64,000 nucleotides of DNA from Allium sativum. Taxonomy: Eukaryota; Streptophyta; Magnoliopsida; Asparagales; Amaryllidaceae. A program made the translations under genes and the position numbers. The DNA is taken from positions 298,769,456-298,833,455 of the forward strand of contig CM060922.1 in NCBI GenBank assembly GCA_030737875.1, in the 5' to 3' direction. This document shows positions 12,090-22,690 of this stretch, in pieces. The notes beneath the pieces are model-generated. The model was not told the DNA's origin. It worked only from the letters and a program-made list of their open reading frames with translations, and searched no databases. Positions within the stretch are counted from its first letter, which is position 1, and every line of letters begins with the position of its first letter.

Positions 12090-12415
12090 ATTTTCCTATG
12101 TAAATTCTGAATTTTTGTTGAATCTTCCACAGGCCATAACTCTTTCATACAAAGTTCGATTTTCGAACACTTGGACTCTATTCCAAGAAGAATTTTGAGA
12201 CGAATGCAATGGTGATGTCCGTTTTACTTAATTCCTGATATTTAAATTAAGTATCCTTATTTTGTTATCATCTCTGTTACGTACACTGTCATTGAATTGA
12301 TCTTTCCTTCTCTTTCATGTATTAATTAATTTTCATTGTACATCACCATTATTAACCTATCTATGCATATATATACATTTTTAGTTTTATTAAAAATGCG
12401 GGGTGTTACATGATT

Positions 12416-13689
12416 CCTTCTAGACTTAATTCTTCGACGTTTTTGGTGTCACTCCAAGTTTCGGTGCCACGCGATGGGTTAGGTCGAGTACCTGGTATAT
12501 TTTTGGGAACCAGATTAGAATGTTGGTTAACATTTGCACCCCAAAGTATGTCTTGTCTCAACATGATGTGCTTTGAGTTGAAAATATTACCTATGGAAAA
12601 TGGAGAAATCTTTAAGCCGCTGATCACTCGATTGTGATTGTTCTATTGAGTGTGTTGAGAATTTTGATTCATCAACGGCTCTTTCAAACGTCTAATTCCT
12701 GCTTACTTACGAAATTAAACGTTAATTGTCGACTCCCGTTTACGTTATGACGTAGACGAGTCATTGTCGACGTAGTGTCGCGTGTATGTTCATACGCTTT
12801 CACGTGATTTTGCGCGTCGCAATCGGGATTTGGAAATAAAGTACGAGTAGTAAATATGTTGTATGTTTACAACTATGCAAGTGAAATTTTGAGAAACGAT
12901 ATCGTGTGGTGGATTCGATCGTCTATCGTATGTTCTTGAGTCATTTAGATTTTTGAGTGTACGATTGGTTAGCGAACCGGATCGACGTCGATCATCGTGA
13001 CGTCAAAACTTCATCTGCGTAGTCATAGTTGGAATCGCGAGTTGGAAATTCCTTAATGCTCAGAAAATTTTTTCTCGTTCATCTAGGGTTTTGGCAAACA
13101 TACGTATTCGTGTACACATGTGCAAATGTACACATGCAACATGTACACACGAAACATGAATATACTCGTATGTATGTACGCATATGTATTATATATGGAA
13201 ATATATATATATATATATATATATATATCGCATCGCACCCCTGAAAGGATGTGATTTTCTCGTATCCACAGAGGGATGTGATGCGATCGAAATGGGCCAA
13301 GGCCCGCTTCCCTTCTTCCCCTATAAAAACCTAAGCCCCCCCTCCTTCACACCTTTTCTTTTACTTGTCATTCTCACCTCCCAACCTGCCGCTTTTGTCC
13401 AAGAAAATCGAACTCGAATCCAAAACGATAGGTGGATTTCACAACCTTGAAATGTTGATTTGGATACGGGAATCCATGATCGAATCTGATTCGAGCTCGA
13501 GATTGTCGGGTTCGAGTTTTTGATCTTGAAATCCAATGCATGGGGGAGCTTGAGTTCTATTTTGAATGGCAGTGGAGAGAGTTAGGTGGAGATAAAGAGG
13601 AAAGGATGCGTTGGAGTAGGGAAGAAGGAGAGGAAGGAGCGTGGAAGGTGGCGGCGCTTCGCATCGTGATGCGATAATTCGACTCAATG
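12416..13689. other. Non-coding flank with TATA-like promoter
   Basis: No gene recognised. A TATA-like TATAAAAA at 13322-13329 follows a GGGCCAAGGCCCG palindrome and precedes a pyrimidine-rich stretch, which looks like an LTR promoter. It may belong to the LTR of the decayed element at 15030-18821, but I could not define its edges or a primer site. Confidence 0.4.
13199..13229. repeat. (TA)n microsatellite
   Basis: About 15 consecutive TA dinucleotides, ending in TCGCATCGC. Short open frames overlapping it are low-complexity artefacts. Confidence 0.9.
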
Positions 13690-13940
13690 TGATGCAATGC
13701 TACGCATCATACTAATGCGAGATCTCACATCATGGGTTATGCAAATTCTCGCATTCGGGCAATGCGAGGTTTCGCATCACTGGAGATGCGATGTTTCACA
13801 TCTGAGTGATGCGATTTCACATCACTTGGGTGATGCGATATTTTGCATCACAGAGGATGCAGGGTCTCACAACTTGGTGACACGATCTTGCATCACTCAA
13901 ATGATGTGAAATCTCGCATCCATTTGATGCGGAGTGTTGC
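13690..13940. repeat. 24-bp GATGCGA/TCGCATC tandem array
   Basis: ATGCGA-like cores recur at 13692, 13715, 13739, 13762, 13786, 13809, 13833, 13857, 13880, 13904 and 13927, a period of 23-24 bp. Each unit pairs GATGCGA with a facing TCGCATC, so every unit can form a small hairpin. About eleven units are visible. Open frames here on both strands are by-products of the repeat. Confidence 0.85.
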
Positions 13941-15029
13941 GCATTGCGAAGTGTGGGACGAAGGGATGCATGCTTTCGAAGAGAAATGGAGGGATGCGAC
14001 GTTTGTGAGCCAAAGAGGGATGCGAAGTCCCTTAGTTCTCGGGGATGCAATTTTTAGCGTCCCTGGGATTTAGATGATTTTCTGTTCATCCTGGCTTGAG
14101 CGCATCCGATTGTTTCTCAACTAGAATTTCACTCTCGAATGTCCTAGCTCTCAGATTTCATGTTGTCCTCATGGTGTTTTGTGATCATACGGGACTTAGA
14201 CTTTGCAAATAGGGTTAAGAGCATATAAATCGAACTACTGACAATAATTTGGACTTTGGTTTGCTTCCAGATTCCAATCACAATGTGACTACGACTCAAC
14301 GCGAGTTCGATGATATCGGTTGACGAAGACGATGGTTACTGTTTAAAGAAATAGTGGTCGTCGCCGTGCCCCGAATCTATTTATTATATCGTATCATCAT
14401 CACATTTTTGTTCACGTTACATGTTAGTTTACACCAACACGAGGGGTATAAGTTTTAAATACGATGTCTAATGCAACTATATTATAAAGTATAACTAGCA
14501 ATGGAGGCAAGGTCCAAAACACAGTAGAATTGGGAAGCTAAAGCTTCGCAACACTCATCGTTTCTGTCTAGCTCAACTAATAGTACTAGTTCAGGGGACA
14601 ATAAGCTTGAGATTTCTTCAGAGTCCACCCCTACCAAATTATAGGTTTTCCGAAAGTGCCCGGCTGTGGCTTGCAGTCCAGAGAACAATAGCCTACCGAG
14701 CACTCGATTAAACCATCAGTGATGGAGGGGACTACTGTAGTCGAGGAGAATCTTGAGGAGGAAAACGAAGACATCGAGAGAAGTGATGACCCGAGGCTCC
14801 GGATATGATGGAAGGCACAGTTATTGTTAACAACCTACTGGATTCGGGGGCTTCAAGCGTGAATGAAGTTGCGTTGAGGCGCATTTGTGCAAGGTTCAGC
14901 ATAACTTGGACCGAAATTCGTGTTCCCCGAAAGGAGGACAGGGCGCACGCTCCGCCAGAGGGGTACACTTCCTAGAACATGCATATGTGTATTTCTGGGT
15001 ATGTGACCTCATCTTGTGACTTCGTCTAA
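13941..15029. other. Non-coding stretch before decayed TE gene
   Basis: I see no gene. From about 14700 the plus strand becomes purine-rich and acidic-coding-like (a Glu/Asp-rich frame near 14735-14800), which may be the decayed start of the gene whose recognisable domain begins near 15030. Confidence 0.4.
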
Positions 15030-15660
15030 GATATGCTGTATTATTTCCGCTTAGCTCCCACGCAGCTTCACCCAAACGGGTATGCCTTCCTCCTTGTCAC
15101 CTTCCGTTGATTTAGAGAGTACCTGCACGTGGAACCCACCGGAGAGGACATCCGGTTCTTGTTTCAGATTACGCGAAGAGTTAACAGTGCACATTATCTA
15201 TACTACCTGGAGGCGGTACACAACACCCGATTCATCGAAGGGTCGTTGAGCAGACTCGGCATGTTTAAGCAAGAGTGGTTCTTTGTCCGTTGTCCTCAAG
15301 ATTTACAAGATGCTAGTTGGAAGGAAGTAAGTATCTCCGGTTGCTTCTAGTTCGAAGTTTACTGAGTCTTGAGCTTCGTGTTAATCTTGAATTTCTGTAC
15401 CAGGAATCCCTACGGCGTCAAAGGGTACTCGATACTAGGGGCGTTTGCACAGTTGAGAGCTATCCCGAAGGAAGTTCTCTCTATAGAGAATATTTTAGAT
15501 GAGGAGGCTCTCCGCCGGACGTGTTTACTCCCCGCGAAACGTAAAATGTATCGGGTAGCTACTACTCAGAAGGGGACGGCAGAGCATGTGGGAGAAGGGA
15601 GTTCTTTGGGCTGCAAGAGGAAACCCCCCTTGTCGTGTCCAAGATAGCTAAAGCCATGAA
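15030..15660 (+). pseudogene. Relic of plant gypsy-type transposon domain gene
   Basis: Plus-strand frames carry FRLAPTQLHPNGYAFL (from about 15046), then EYLHVEPTGEDIRFLFQI and KQEWFFVRC (near 15280). This order and wording fit the plant family annotated as 'putative gypsy type transposon' (PF04195-like), known from many plant genomes with unclear function. A stop near 15110 interrupts it. A GTAAGTAT donor near 15328 and a TGTACCAG acceptor near 15401 suggest an intron, after which the frame continues with RNPYGVKGYSILGAFAQL. It is broken and without an intact start. Assignment rests on remembered family motifs, not a search. Confidence 0.55.
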
Positions 15661-16161
15661 GACTTAGGAAGGAGCTAGTGCGGGTGGCGCTGGTGATGAT
15701 GATATAGTTACCGGGGAAGAGGGTATACCGCCTACCCTTGTTCCATCCATGACTTGACCTCTGAATTTTTTGTTTGGTGTAGGCTTTTGAAGGCTTTAGG
15801 GGCCTCAAGCAGTGCACGAATATACATTGCTAGAGAGAGCCGTTTGGGTGCACCCAAGCTTTGCAGCCACTTGCGGCAGAATTTCCAAATCTAGTTAGTA
15901 GGGAGATGTTGGCACAAGAATGAGACAGGGACAGGAGCGTTAGACAGGCCGGTTTCCCCGGTTACTATCTCTGAGTTCACCACGTCGTTGGAGAGAGTGA
16001 TTCGGTTCAGGGGGTTGTATGATGTTCTTTTCGATATTCCCCCATCTTGGCCTAGTGGCACAAGTTCTAGAAGTTTTTATTTAACTATCGGGGAGATAAC
16101 TCCTTCAACCAGGCCTCGATCAGTCTATGTAGAGCGAACTTAGGGCACACACGCTTAGACA

Positions 16162-16620
16162 TTGCATAACACACCATTTTTTTGTATGCGTAGAGTGTTC
16201 GAGTCTAATCTTAAATCTGTTCCTTTTGCAGGTGAAATGGCTAGAGGAGGTAGAGGCCAAGGCCAGGGGTCCAAAAGTCACCGACCATCGAAGAGTGGGT
16301 TTCTCGAAGATTTTAGAGATGCTAAATTGTTTGATGATACCCCACACTCTTATGACCGTGACAGCGACCATCGTCACAGAGAATGGTCCCGATGTTCTGA
16401 ATTCCCTCCTCCATTCACTCGGTCATCTAGGACATACACAAGATACATCACCGCCGGCACTAGGCATCCCTCTTCGACTATTCCTCATTATATTCCACCT
16501 TCAGCACTAGTTTTTTCTTCTAAAGGAAAAGAGGTGGTGCCTACTGACAAAAGAAAGAAGGTAGCATCAAAGAAAAAGGGACAACTGCCAGAGGCACCCG
16601 CACTCCAAAGCATACCGTAG
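16162..16620 (+). pseudogene. Basic, low-complexity exon of decayed TE gene
   Basis: A 152-codon open frame rich in Gly, Arg, Ser and Lys (ARGGRGQGQGSKSHR early, KRKKVASKKKGQ near the end). A pyrimidine tract with TTTTGCAG immediately before 16232 looks like a splice acceptor, so the real exon may begin there (GEMARGGRGQ) rather than at the first ATG. No domain recognised. Position and strand fit the linker region of the same relic gene. Confidence 0.4.
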
Positions 16621-16966
16621 ACCAGAGGAAGGCCCTACTGAGGGAATGATTTCCCAAGCACTACTTTGATGAAATAAAATGGATTCTAGTCATTAACCCG
16701 ATCCCTCGATATAATACCGATACGGTGTGGCAGAAGGTGTATGCCACTTACTGCCAGGTCGAAGAGTTTAGGAATTACTCTTCTTATCTCTTGGAGCTGG
16801 TCTAGAACAAGAATGTGGATATTGCAAACCTAACATAATCAGTCAAGGACGAGTAGCTGAGTGTCCGAAGACGAAAGGATCTGCTGGGTAAGATTATTAA
16901 TTAGGCTATACTCATTTCTGCATGCTCGAGTAACATGCTTATGTGCTAACTCTCTGTTGCCTAAAT

Positions 16967-17890
16967 AGGTGAGCTTGATGAGAAGAATAAGAAGATAAGA
17001 AGAGAGTCGCAACATGCCGCGGTGACTTTTAAAGATACCGTGGCCTCGGTGACGACCAATAATGCGAGACTTAAGAAAGAGAACTCGAAGTTAATAGAGG
17101 GGAATAATTGTTTGATCACAGCGAATGAGAGGGTGTTCTAGCCCTAGACGGAAAACGAGACCTTGGTAAAAGAGAACTAGAGGCTGAAAGTTGAGAATGA
17201 GGATGCTCAAAGGCTGTAAAAAGAGAATGGCCAGTTGAGGAGATAACTGGAGGTGGCTAGGAAGGAAAAAGAGGATGTCGAGGCCAGTAACAAAGAAGTC
17301 TTGAGCTTGCTGGATGGAATAAAGTTTGAGCATAAGAGGGAGCTGGAACAGCTCAGGGAGGAGATTGAGGATATCGAGGCTAGGGTGGAAGCATTTTTGG
17401 TGTAGCTCATCTAGGGTATGTATGTTAGGGCATTGAGATTCCATGGAATCTCATGGGTCAAGGATTATCCCCGTGTGATGGCCCAGACATGGGAAAGGTT
17501 GTTGTAGTTTGAGGCTCAGAAGCTATAGGTGGAGGCCATAAACGAGTTCCTACTCATGGAAACTCTCTTTGATGAGGATGAGCGCAAGGTGTTAGCGAAT
17601 GGGAGGAGACTGCTGCACGAGGATGCTGAATAGGAAAGGTTGTAGGAACTTGCTGTTGTGAAAGGAAAGTTTGTACCTATTGAGAGTGTGCACGAGCTTG
17701 CAGAGGGGAATTCCTACCAACCACAAGCTACATCATCCGCCATAGTTAGCGATCCCACAGTTCCAACCTATGTTACAACTGAGTATCACCCTAACTATCC
17801 AGAGTTGGGATTGCTAGGCTCCTCTCTAACAACACTTCGAGCGCTCTGCCTATTGCCCCCCCCCCCCATGACAAGTTACTGGACGTAAAG
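16967..17890 (+). pseudogene. Coiled-coil exon riddled with Gln-to-stop changes
   Basis: After a splice-acceptor-like CCTAAATAG the plus strand reads ELDEKNKKIRRESQHAA and continues as a long heptad-rich, Glu/Lys/Leu coiled coil to about 17650, then PIESVHELAEGNSYQP. The single reading frame is kept for about 680 bp, yet it holds about a dozen stops, nearly all TAG with two TAA (for example near 17140, 17146, 17178, 17217, 17243, 17403, 17412, 17505, 17526, 17631 and 17641). Each sits where glutamine would suit the coiled coil. That pattern fits C-to-T decay of CAG/CAA by cytosine deamination. No indel frameshift is evident in this part. Confidence 0.6.
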
Positions 17891-17958
17891 TCTCAATATC
17901 ACGAACACTCGAAAAGGATATAAGTGATAAGTTTAAAGAGACTAAATAGCCTTCTTCC

Positions 17959-18821
17959 TTGTATGGAGCCCCTTTTGGAGCGGAGATGACAACAGGCTTT
18001 ACCTTAACATTTCCTCAATTACCTGAGTCTGGACTGGGACTGCAAGGGATACAATTTGGAGAGGGAGGTGGCCCGGTGGATGCATTCTTGATGTTGATCT
18101 CAGTGCTAGTGTTTATAAGAATTTTCTCGAGGAAGAGGAGATGATAGATGGCTAGAATATCCATGTGATGGACCCGGTAGATGAGAGTGTGCAGACGATG
18201 CACGATATGGTGGAGGCTCAGAAGGCTCAAATGGTGGTAAAGTCCGAGGAACATGAAGAGAAAAGGAAGGCTGATGAGGCTGCTCTAGAAGAGGCTCAGC
18301 CAAGGTTAGGAAGAATGCCGAGGAGAAAGCCAATGTCTAGATAGCGAGAAAGAAAGCTGCTAATGAGGCTGACAAAAAGAGGGCCGACGATGAGGCCATG
18401 AAGAAACAAGCGGATAAGGCTGCCGCGAGGAGGGGACGAGGAGAAATATAAGAAACTTAAGGCAGATGCAGATGCAAATCTTAAGGCAAGAAATCTAGCT
18501 GAATGGAAGGCCGCATGGGGTGTTAAGAAGAAGGTGTATTTGGAGGCTAAGAAGACTCGGGGAGGCACCAAGGTTGTGGTGGCCCTTGCCATCGACATTC
18601 CCCCTAGACCGCTGCATATTGTCCTGCCTGAGGAAATCATAGAAATCACAAGCGGAGAGGATGACGACGAGAAGCGCAAGTCGCTATCTCATGAATCCAT
18701 TTCCCCGGCTAAGGGAAAAGGAGGAAGATGCGGAGGCAACTCTGAGAGGAAGAGGACAAAGGTTGTTGATGAGCCACCCAACACTGAGTCTATTAAGAAG
18801 AAGGACGGGTCACCCCAGTGA
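17959..18821 (+). pseudogene. Charged C-terminal part of decayed TE gene
   Basis: Plus-strand frames with short interruptions and frame changes. An Ala/Lys/Glu-rich segment (ARKKAANEADKKRADDEA near 18345) leads into a Lys/Arg-rich tail ending at 18821 (frame open from 18534; LPEEIIEITSGEDDDEKR then KGKGGRC). It looks like the end of the same gene as the preceding relic exons. No catalytic domain is visible. Confidence 0.4.
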
Positions 18822-19212
18822 TTGCTACAGATATTTTAGACATTTTGGTTGTGTAAGTCGATAGTATACACGAGTATGGCCCTTGCTTTTGGGGACATGG
18901 CATGGTTTTCATGTACACCATGTCATTAGAAAGAAAGGCATATAGACATATGTAGTTTTCTTTTGAGTTGTGAATGGAAGCACTAGTTGACTTTTCTTAT
19001 ATCATATTATGTGTTAATTGTTCAAATGTTCATCTATGCTTTCTAGTTTCTTGTACTTGCATATACATACTTGTCATTACACTTGAGCAAACATAACCTA
19101 TGGCTTCGCTAAGGGTTGCCCTTATCCGGACCCTTCGGGTCGGATGTAGCCGAGCAAATGGTCAATGTCACACTTATCCGGCTGATGGATTGCCTCCAAG
19201 TCCGGAGACTTG
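18822..19212. other. Non-coding stretch after TE relic
   Basis: No gene seen. Around 19095-19200 there is a GC-richer stretch with TTATCCGGACCC and TTATCCGGCTGATGG, leading straight into the 44-bp array. It may be the 3' untranslated or LTR part of the relic element. Confidence 0.35.
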
Positions 19213-19394
19213 GCGATAAAGTTATTTAAGCTCGGTCTCGTCGTTGATTCAAGACTCGCATGGAGTTATTTATACTTGGTCTAGTTATTGAGTCGAGACT
19301 TGAGTAGGATTATTTATACTCAGCCTCGTTGTTGATTCAAGACTCAAGTGGAATTATCTATACTCGGTCTCGTCATTGATTCGAGACTCGAGTA
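19213..19394. repeat. 44-bp tandem repeat, four units
   Basis: CTCGGTCTCGT-like cores start at 19231, 19275, 19319 and 19363, exactly 44 bp apart. Each is followed by TTGATTCAAGACTC and then TTATTTATACT. The array stops at the CACTA-like end at 19395. Confidence 0.85.
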
Positions 19395-19837
19395 CACCAC
19401 AAGAAAATGGGGTCTTTACTTACTAGTTGTAAGCGTAGGTAAAACTAACATAATGGTAGACAATATATTTTAGCTACCAATTATTGGTAGGTAAAGGTTA
19501 GTAAAGAAAGAGCCTTTACCTACACTTATTGATACCGGTAGGTAAAAGAAACAATGGTCTCCGCTATGTTATGACTCAAATGATGAGTCATCAGCTGACG
19601 TGTTATATAATGTGTCATCCTACATGGATGATGATGTGTCATCCTACATGGCCGCTAACATGATTGTCTTAGTAGTATACATATGAAATATATTAATGTC
19701 GACACATGGCATTTAATGGTTGGTTCATGTGTCGAACAATAATTTGTCCATGTGTCATCATTTGGTTAGTGCATATGACATCATTTTTTAGGCCTTATGG
19801 TTTTTTCTTACTATAAATAGATATTTAGAAGAATTTA
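19395..19837 (+). mobile_element. One end of a CACTA-like transposon
   Basis: CACCACAAGAAAATGG resembles the CACTACAAGAAAA terminus common in plant CACTA (En/Spm) elements, with one substitution in the CACTA word. Several direct and inverted GGTAGGTAAAG/CTTTACCTAC motifs follow in the next 170 bp, as expected of CACTA subterminal repeats. Element X inserted at 19838; the sequence resumes at 48424. I could not find the matching other end, so it may be truncated. Confidence 0.5.
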
Positions 19838-20713
19838 TGTAACAACCCTAAAATTTGGGGTCAATTTAAAATTTTCATTTAGGGGTGTTTAAAAATTTAA
19901 AATAAATTATTTCAAATAAAAATGAATGGGAATTTGTTTGAGCAAGGTTAATGCAAAGTTAAGCCAAAAATAAATTGCATAGAGAATTAGAAATAGGAAG
20001 GTAGTTTGAAAAGTCAAACTTGAACTTTGACCTACTGCACAGGATGCAGAATAAACCGGATTTTGGTGAAACGAAAAATATCTAAATCTGTTAATGAGTA
20101 CCTTTTTAACGAATCTGAAAAATCGAAGTTTCATAGAGGAAATCAAAAGTTATGGCCAAATGAATTTTCAGAAACTATAGAAATATATCGCCCTTGAAAA
20201 TTAACATTTTGCCTACGACCTCGGAATTCAACGAAACCACTTTTGTTGGGTCCGGAATGTAAAACTATTGCTAGGTTTCAAATTTCATGATTTTTGAAGC
20301 TAGCATGTAAGCGAGGTAAAAGAATCTGTGTTTTGTCAGTTTCGGTCAAAATTAATTGACTGAAAAATAACCATTTTTCAAACAGTCTCAGAATGAGGTG
20401 AAAGAAATTTTGTTAGGGCCGTATGGACATAAGAAAGCCAAAAATAATTTTTCTGGATTTTTCTGAGCTAGTATGTGGCCCTGGTGGATTTAACAAGTAC
20501 GTTCGAATTTAAATTAAATGATTTATTTTAAAAATAAAAGAAACATGACTGTAACTTCAGAATTAGACCTTGGCAGTAGCGCCATCGCGTTCAGAAGATG
20601 TCAAAACATTAAGTTTGACAGTCGTTGAGCTTCGTTTGGAGGTCGTACAAGAAGACACTAATTTCTATAATTAATTAATTAAATAAATAAAAAAATAAAA
20701 CCCTAAATACTAG

Positions 20714-20721
20714 TATAAATA
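20714..20721 (+). promoter_or_regulatory. TATA box of X left LTR
   Basis: TATAAATA, 876 bp into the LTR, repeated at 44638-44645 in the other LTR. It is followed within about 170 bp by an abrupt GC-rich block, unusual in this AT-rich LTR. Confidence 0.65.
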
Positions 20722-21628
20722 CGGTATGCTATAGGGCCATCGTCTTCTTCATTTTGTTACAGCCGCAAGAACCCATATTAGCTCGAATCTTTGAGCTCAA
20801 AATTCTCCCTCATCTCTCAGTGAAAATCTTCGTACCAATACCTGTTTCGAAGCTCTTCGCGAGCTCTTCGATTTGGTACCTGATCCAACACCCCCCGTTG
20901 CCCGTCGTGCCCGCCCAGACCCCGAGAACAGCCCGCCGTCGCGCCCCCCTGGGCCCCACCAGGCGCCGCCGAGCCCATCCCCCCTCTGGCCGAATAAAGG
21001 CCTCTCTTCCCCGGTCCTTCTCCAACAAACGGTGTCCGAAACCATCGACCACAGATCGAGAAAATTGGAATTGAAATTTTGAACAAATTGGGTTTCTAAG
21101 GTAAAATCTATTTCAGTTTTGCGACGCTTATTTCTGTCGCTGTGTAAGTTGTTAAAAGCCTGATTTTGATTTTTGCATATGAATTTGTATTCGAATCGTT
21201 CCAGATCTGAAATCGTCTTGAATTGGAACACCGAACCTTAATCTTCTTCTTTGACCAAACACCATGAGAATTTTATTTTTCATTTAATTTATTTAATTAT
21301 TATCTCTATGATTATTAACAGTAGAACTAATACGACATGATATTTAAACATAGATCTAAATCGTTCATAACTCATGATGTGGAATCAGAATTGCCTATAA
21401 TGCTATGTGATTAGATCTAAAATTTTGAGGTTTAAACCTGAATTAATAATTAATTATAATTAATTATGGTTATTTGTTTAATCACGCTATGTTGATTTTA
21501 CATATGTCAAGTTAAAACATCACCTTGTAATTACCTTGACGTTAGTTATTGGATTTGGACTTGTTGTCATGTTTGGATGTTGCTGTTATGTGATGTGATG
21601 AAAATTTACTTTTTATGGGATGCAAATA

Positions 21629-22690
21629 AAAATAAGAATTTACATCGTATGACAAAGTTAACATTTTTGTTAATGTTAAAAATAAGAATTTACATCGTAT
21701 GACAAAGTTAACATTTTTGTTAATGTTAAAAATAAGAATTTACATCGTATGACAAAGTTAACATTTTTGTTAATGTTAAAAATAAGAATTTACATTGTAT
21801 GAGAAATTAACATTATTTTTGGTGTTAATAATAAGTAATTTACAATGCATGAAAAATTAAAATTTTTTGATGTTAATTAAATAGTAATTTCATCATGTGC
21901 GAAATTAACATTTTTAATGTTTATATTATGAAAATTATAACGTAGGATGAAATTAACATTTTTAATGTTAGTATTATAAAAATTATAACGTATGATGTAA
22001 TTAACATTTTTAAAGTTAAATATTAATAAGTAATTTTACCGTAGGATAAAATTAACATTTTATTTAATGTTAATATCGAGTAATTTCACCGCATGTATGA
22101 ATTTACATTATTGTCAATGTAAATTAAATAGTAAATTTAACCGTAGGAAAATTTCACATTTTTATTAGTGTGACTAAAAATAATTCAACCGTAGGAAATT
22201 AATATTTATTCTTAATGTTAATATTTAAAGTATTTACACCATAGGATAATTAACATTTATCGTAATGTTAATATATAGTGAATTTGACCATAGGATAAAA
22301 TTAACATTATTTTATAATGTTAACATAAAAGAGAATTTACACCGTAGGATAATTAACATTTATTCTTAATGTTAATATTTAAAGAATTTACACCGTAGGA
22401 TAATTAACATTTATCGTAATGTTAATATATAGTGAATTCGACCATAGGATAAAATTAACCTTATTTTATAATGTAAATAAAAAAGAGAATTAACTGTATG
22501 ATTGAGTTACATCATTTTTAATGTAAATTAAAAAGGGGATTTAACCATAAGACAACATTGACATTCTTAATGTTAATATAAATGAATTGCACTATGTAAT
22601 GCAAGTTTACATTTTATTCAATGTAAATAAATAAGGATGCGACATGTAATGCAAGTTTGCATTTTATTTTATTTTTAATGTAAATAAAAG
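21629..22690. repeat. AACATT/AATGTT hairpin minisatellite (left LTR)
   Basis: Starts with three near-perfect 50-bp units (AATAAGAATTTACATCG at 21631, 21681, 21731, then a diverged one at 21781). It then decays through more than fifteen variant units. Almost every unit contains TTAACATT facing AATGTTAA, a small hairpin, joined by CGTAGGAT-like spacers. Confidence 0.88.

Larger units (their letters stand above)
2005..12410 (-). mobile_element. LARD-like non-autonomous LTR retrotransposon
   Basis: A structurally complete LTR element in minus orientation, flanked by a perfect 5-bp duplication TGATT (2000-2004 and 12411-12415). In sense direction the order is 5' LTR (12410-7906), primer site for initiator tRNA-Met (7903-7892), interior (7905-5735), polypurine tract, 3' LTR (5734-2005). 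Each LTR is bounded by TGTAACACCCCG and GTTACA or GTCACA. The interior is about 2.2 kb, AT-rich, and has no frame resembling gag, protease, RT or integrase. Very long LTRs with a short non-coding interior match the LARD class, mobilised in trans by coding elements. The PPT-LTR boundary and primer site match chromovirus Y in this window. LTR divergence by eye is several percent, so it is older than Y. Confidence 0.88.
7906..12410 (-). repeat. 5' LTR of the LARD-like element
   Basis: A 4,505-bp LTR, longer than its partner because it retains about 490 bp deleted there and carries a 280-bp MITE plus its 8-bp duplication. It starts (minus strand) TGTAACACCCCG at 12410 and ends at the tRNA primer site. 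It contains a TATA-like box at 11926-11919, GGTCGACC repeats upstream of it, the two hairpin modules and the CTTAGT minisatellite. Confidence 0.9.

Noticed and set aside
13029..13300. Frames rich in Ile-Tyr repeats
   Set aside because: Translation of a (TA)n microsatellite.
20754..21231. Several overlapping frames on both strands in X left LTR
   Set aside because: Open frames result from the GC-rich block; the frames shift between the two LTR copies because of small indels.
21629..22690. CRISPR-like direct repeats
   Set aside because: Units are contiguous, diverged, and lie in both LTRs of a plant retrotransposon; there are no unique spacers or cas genes.
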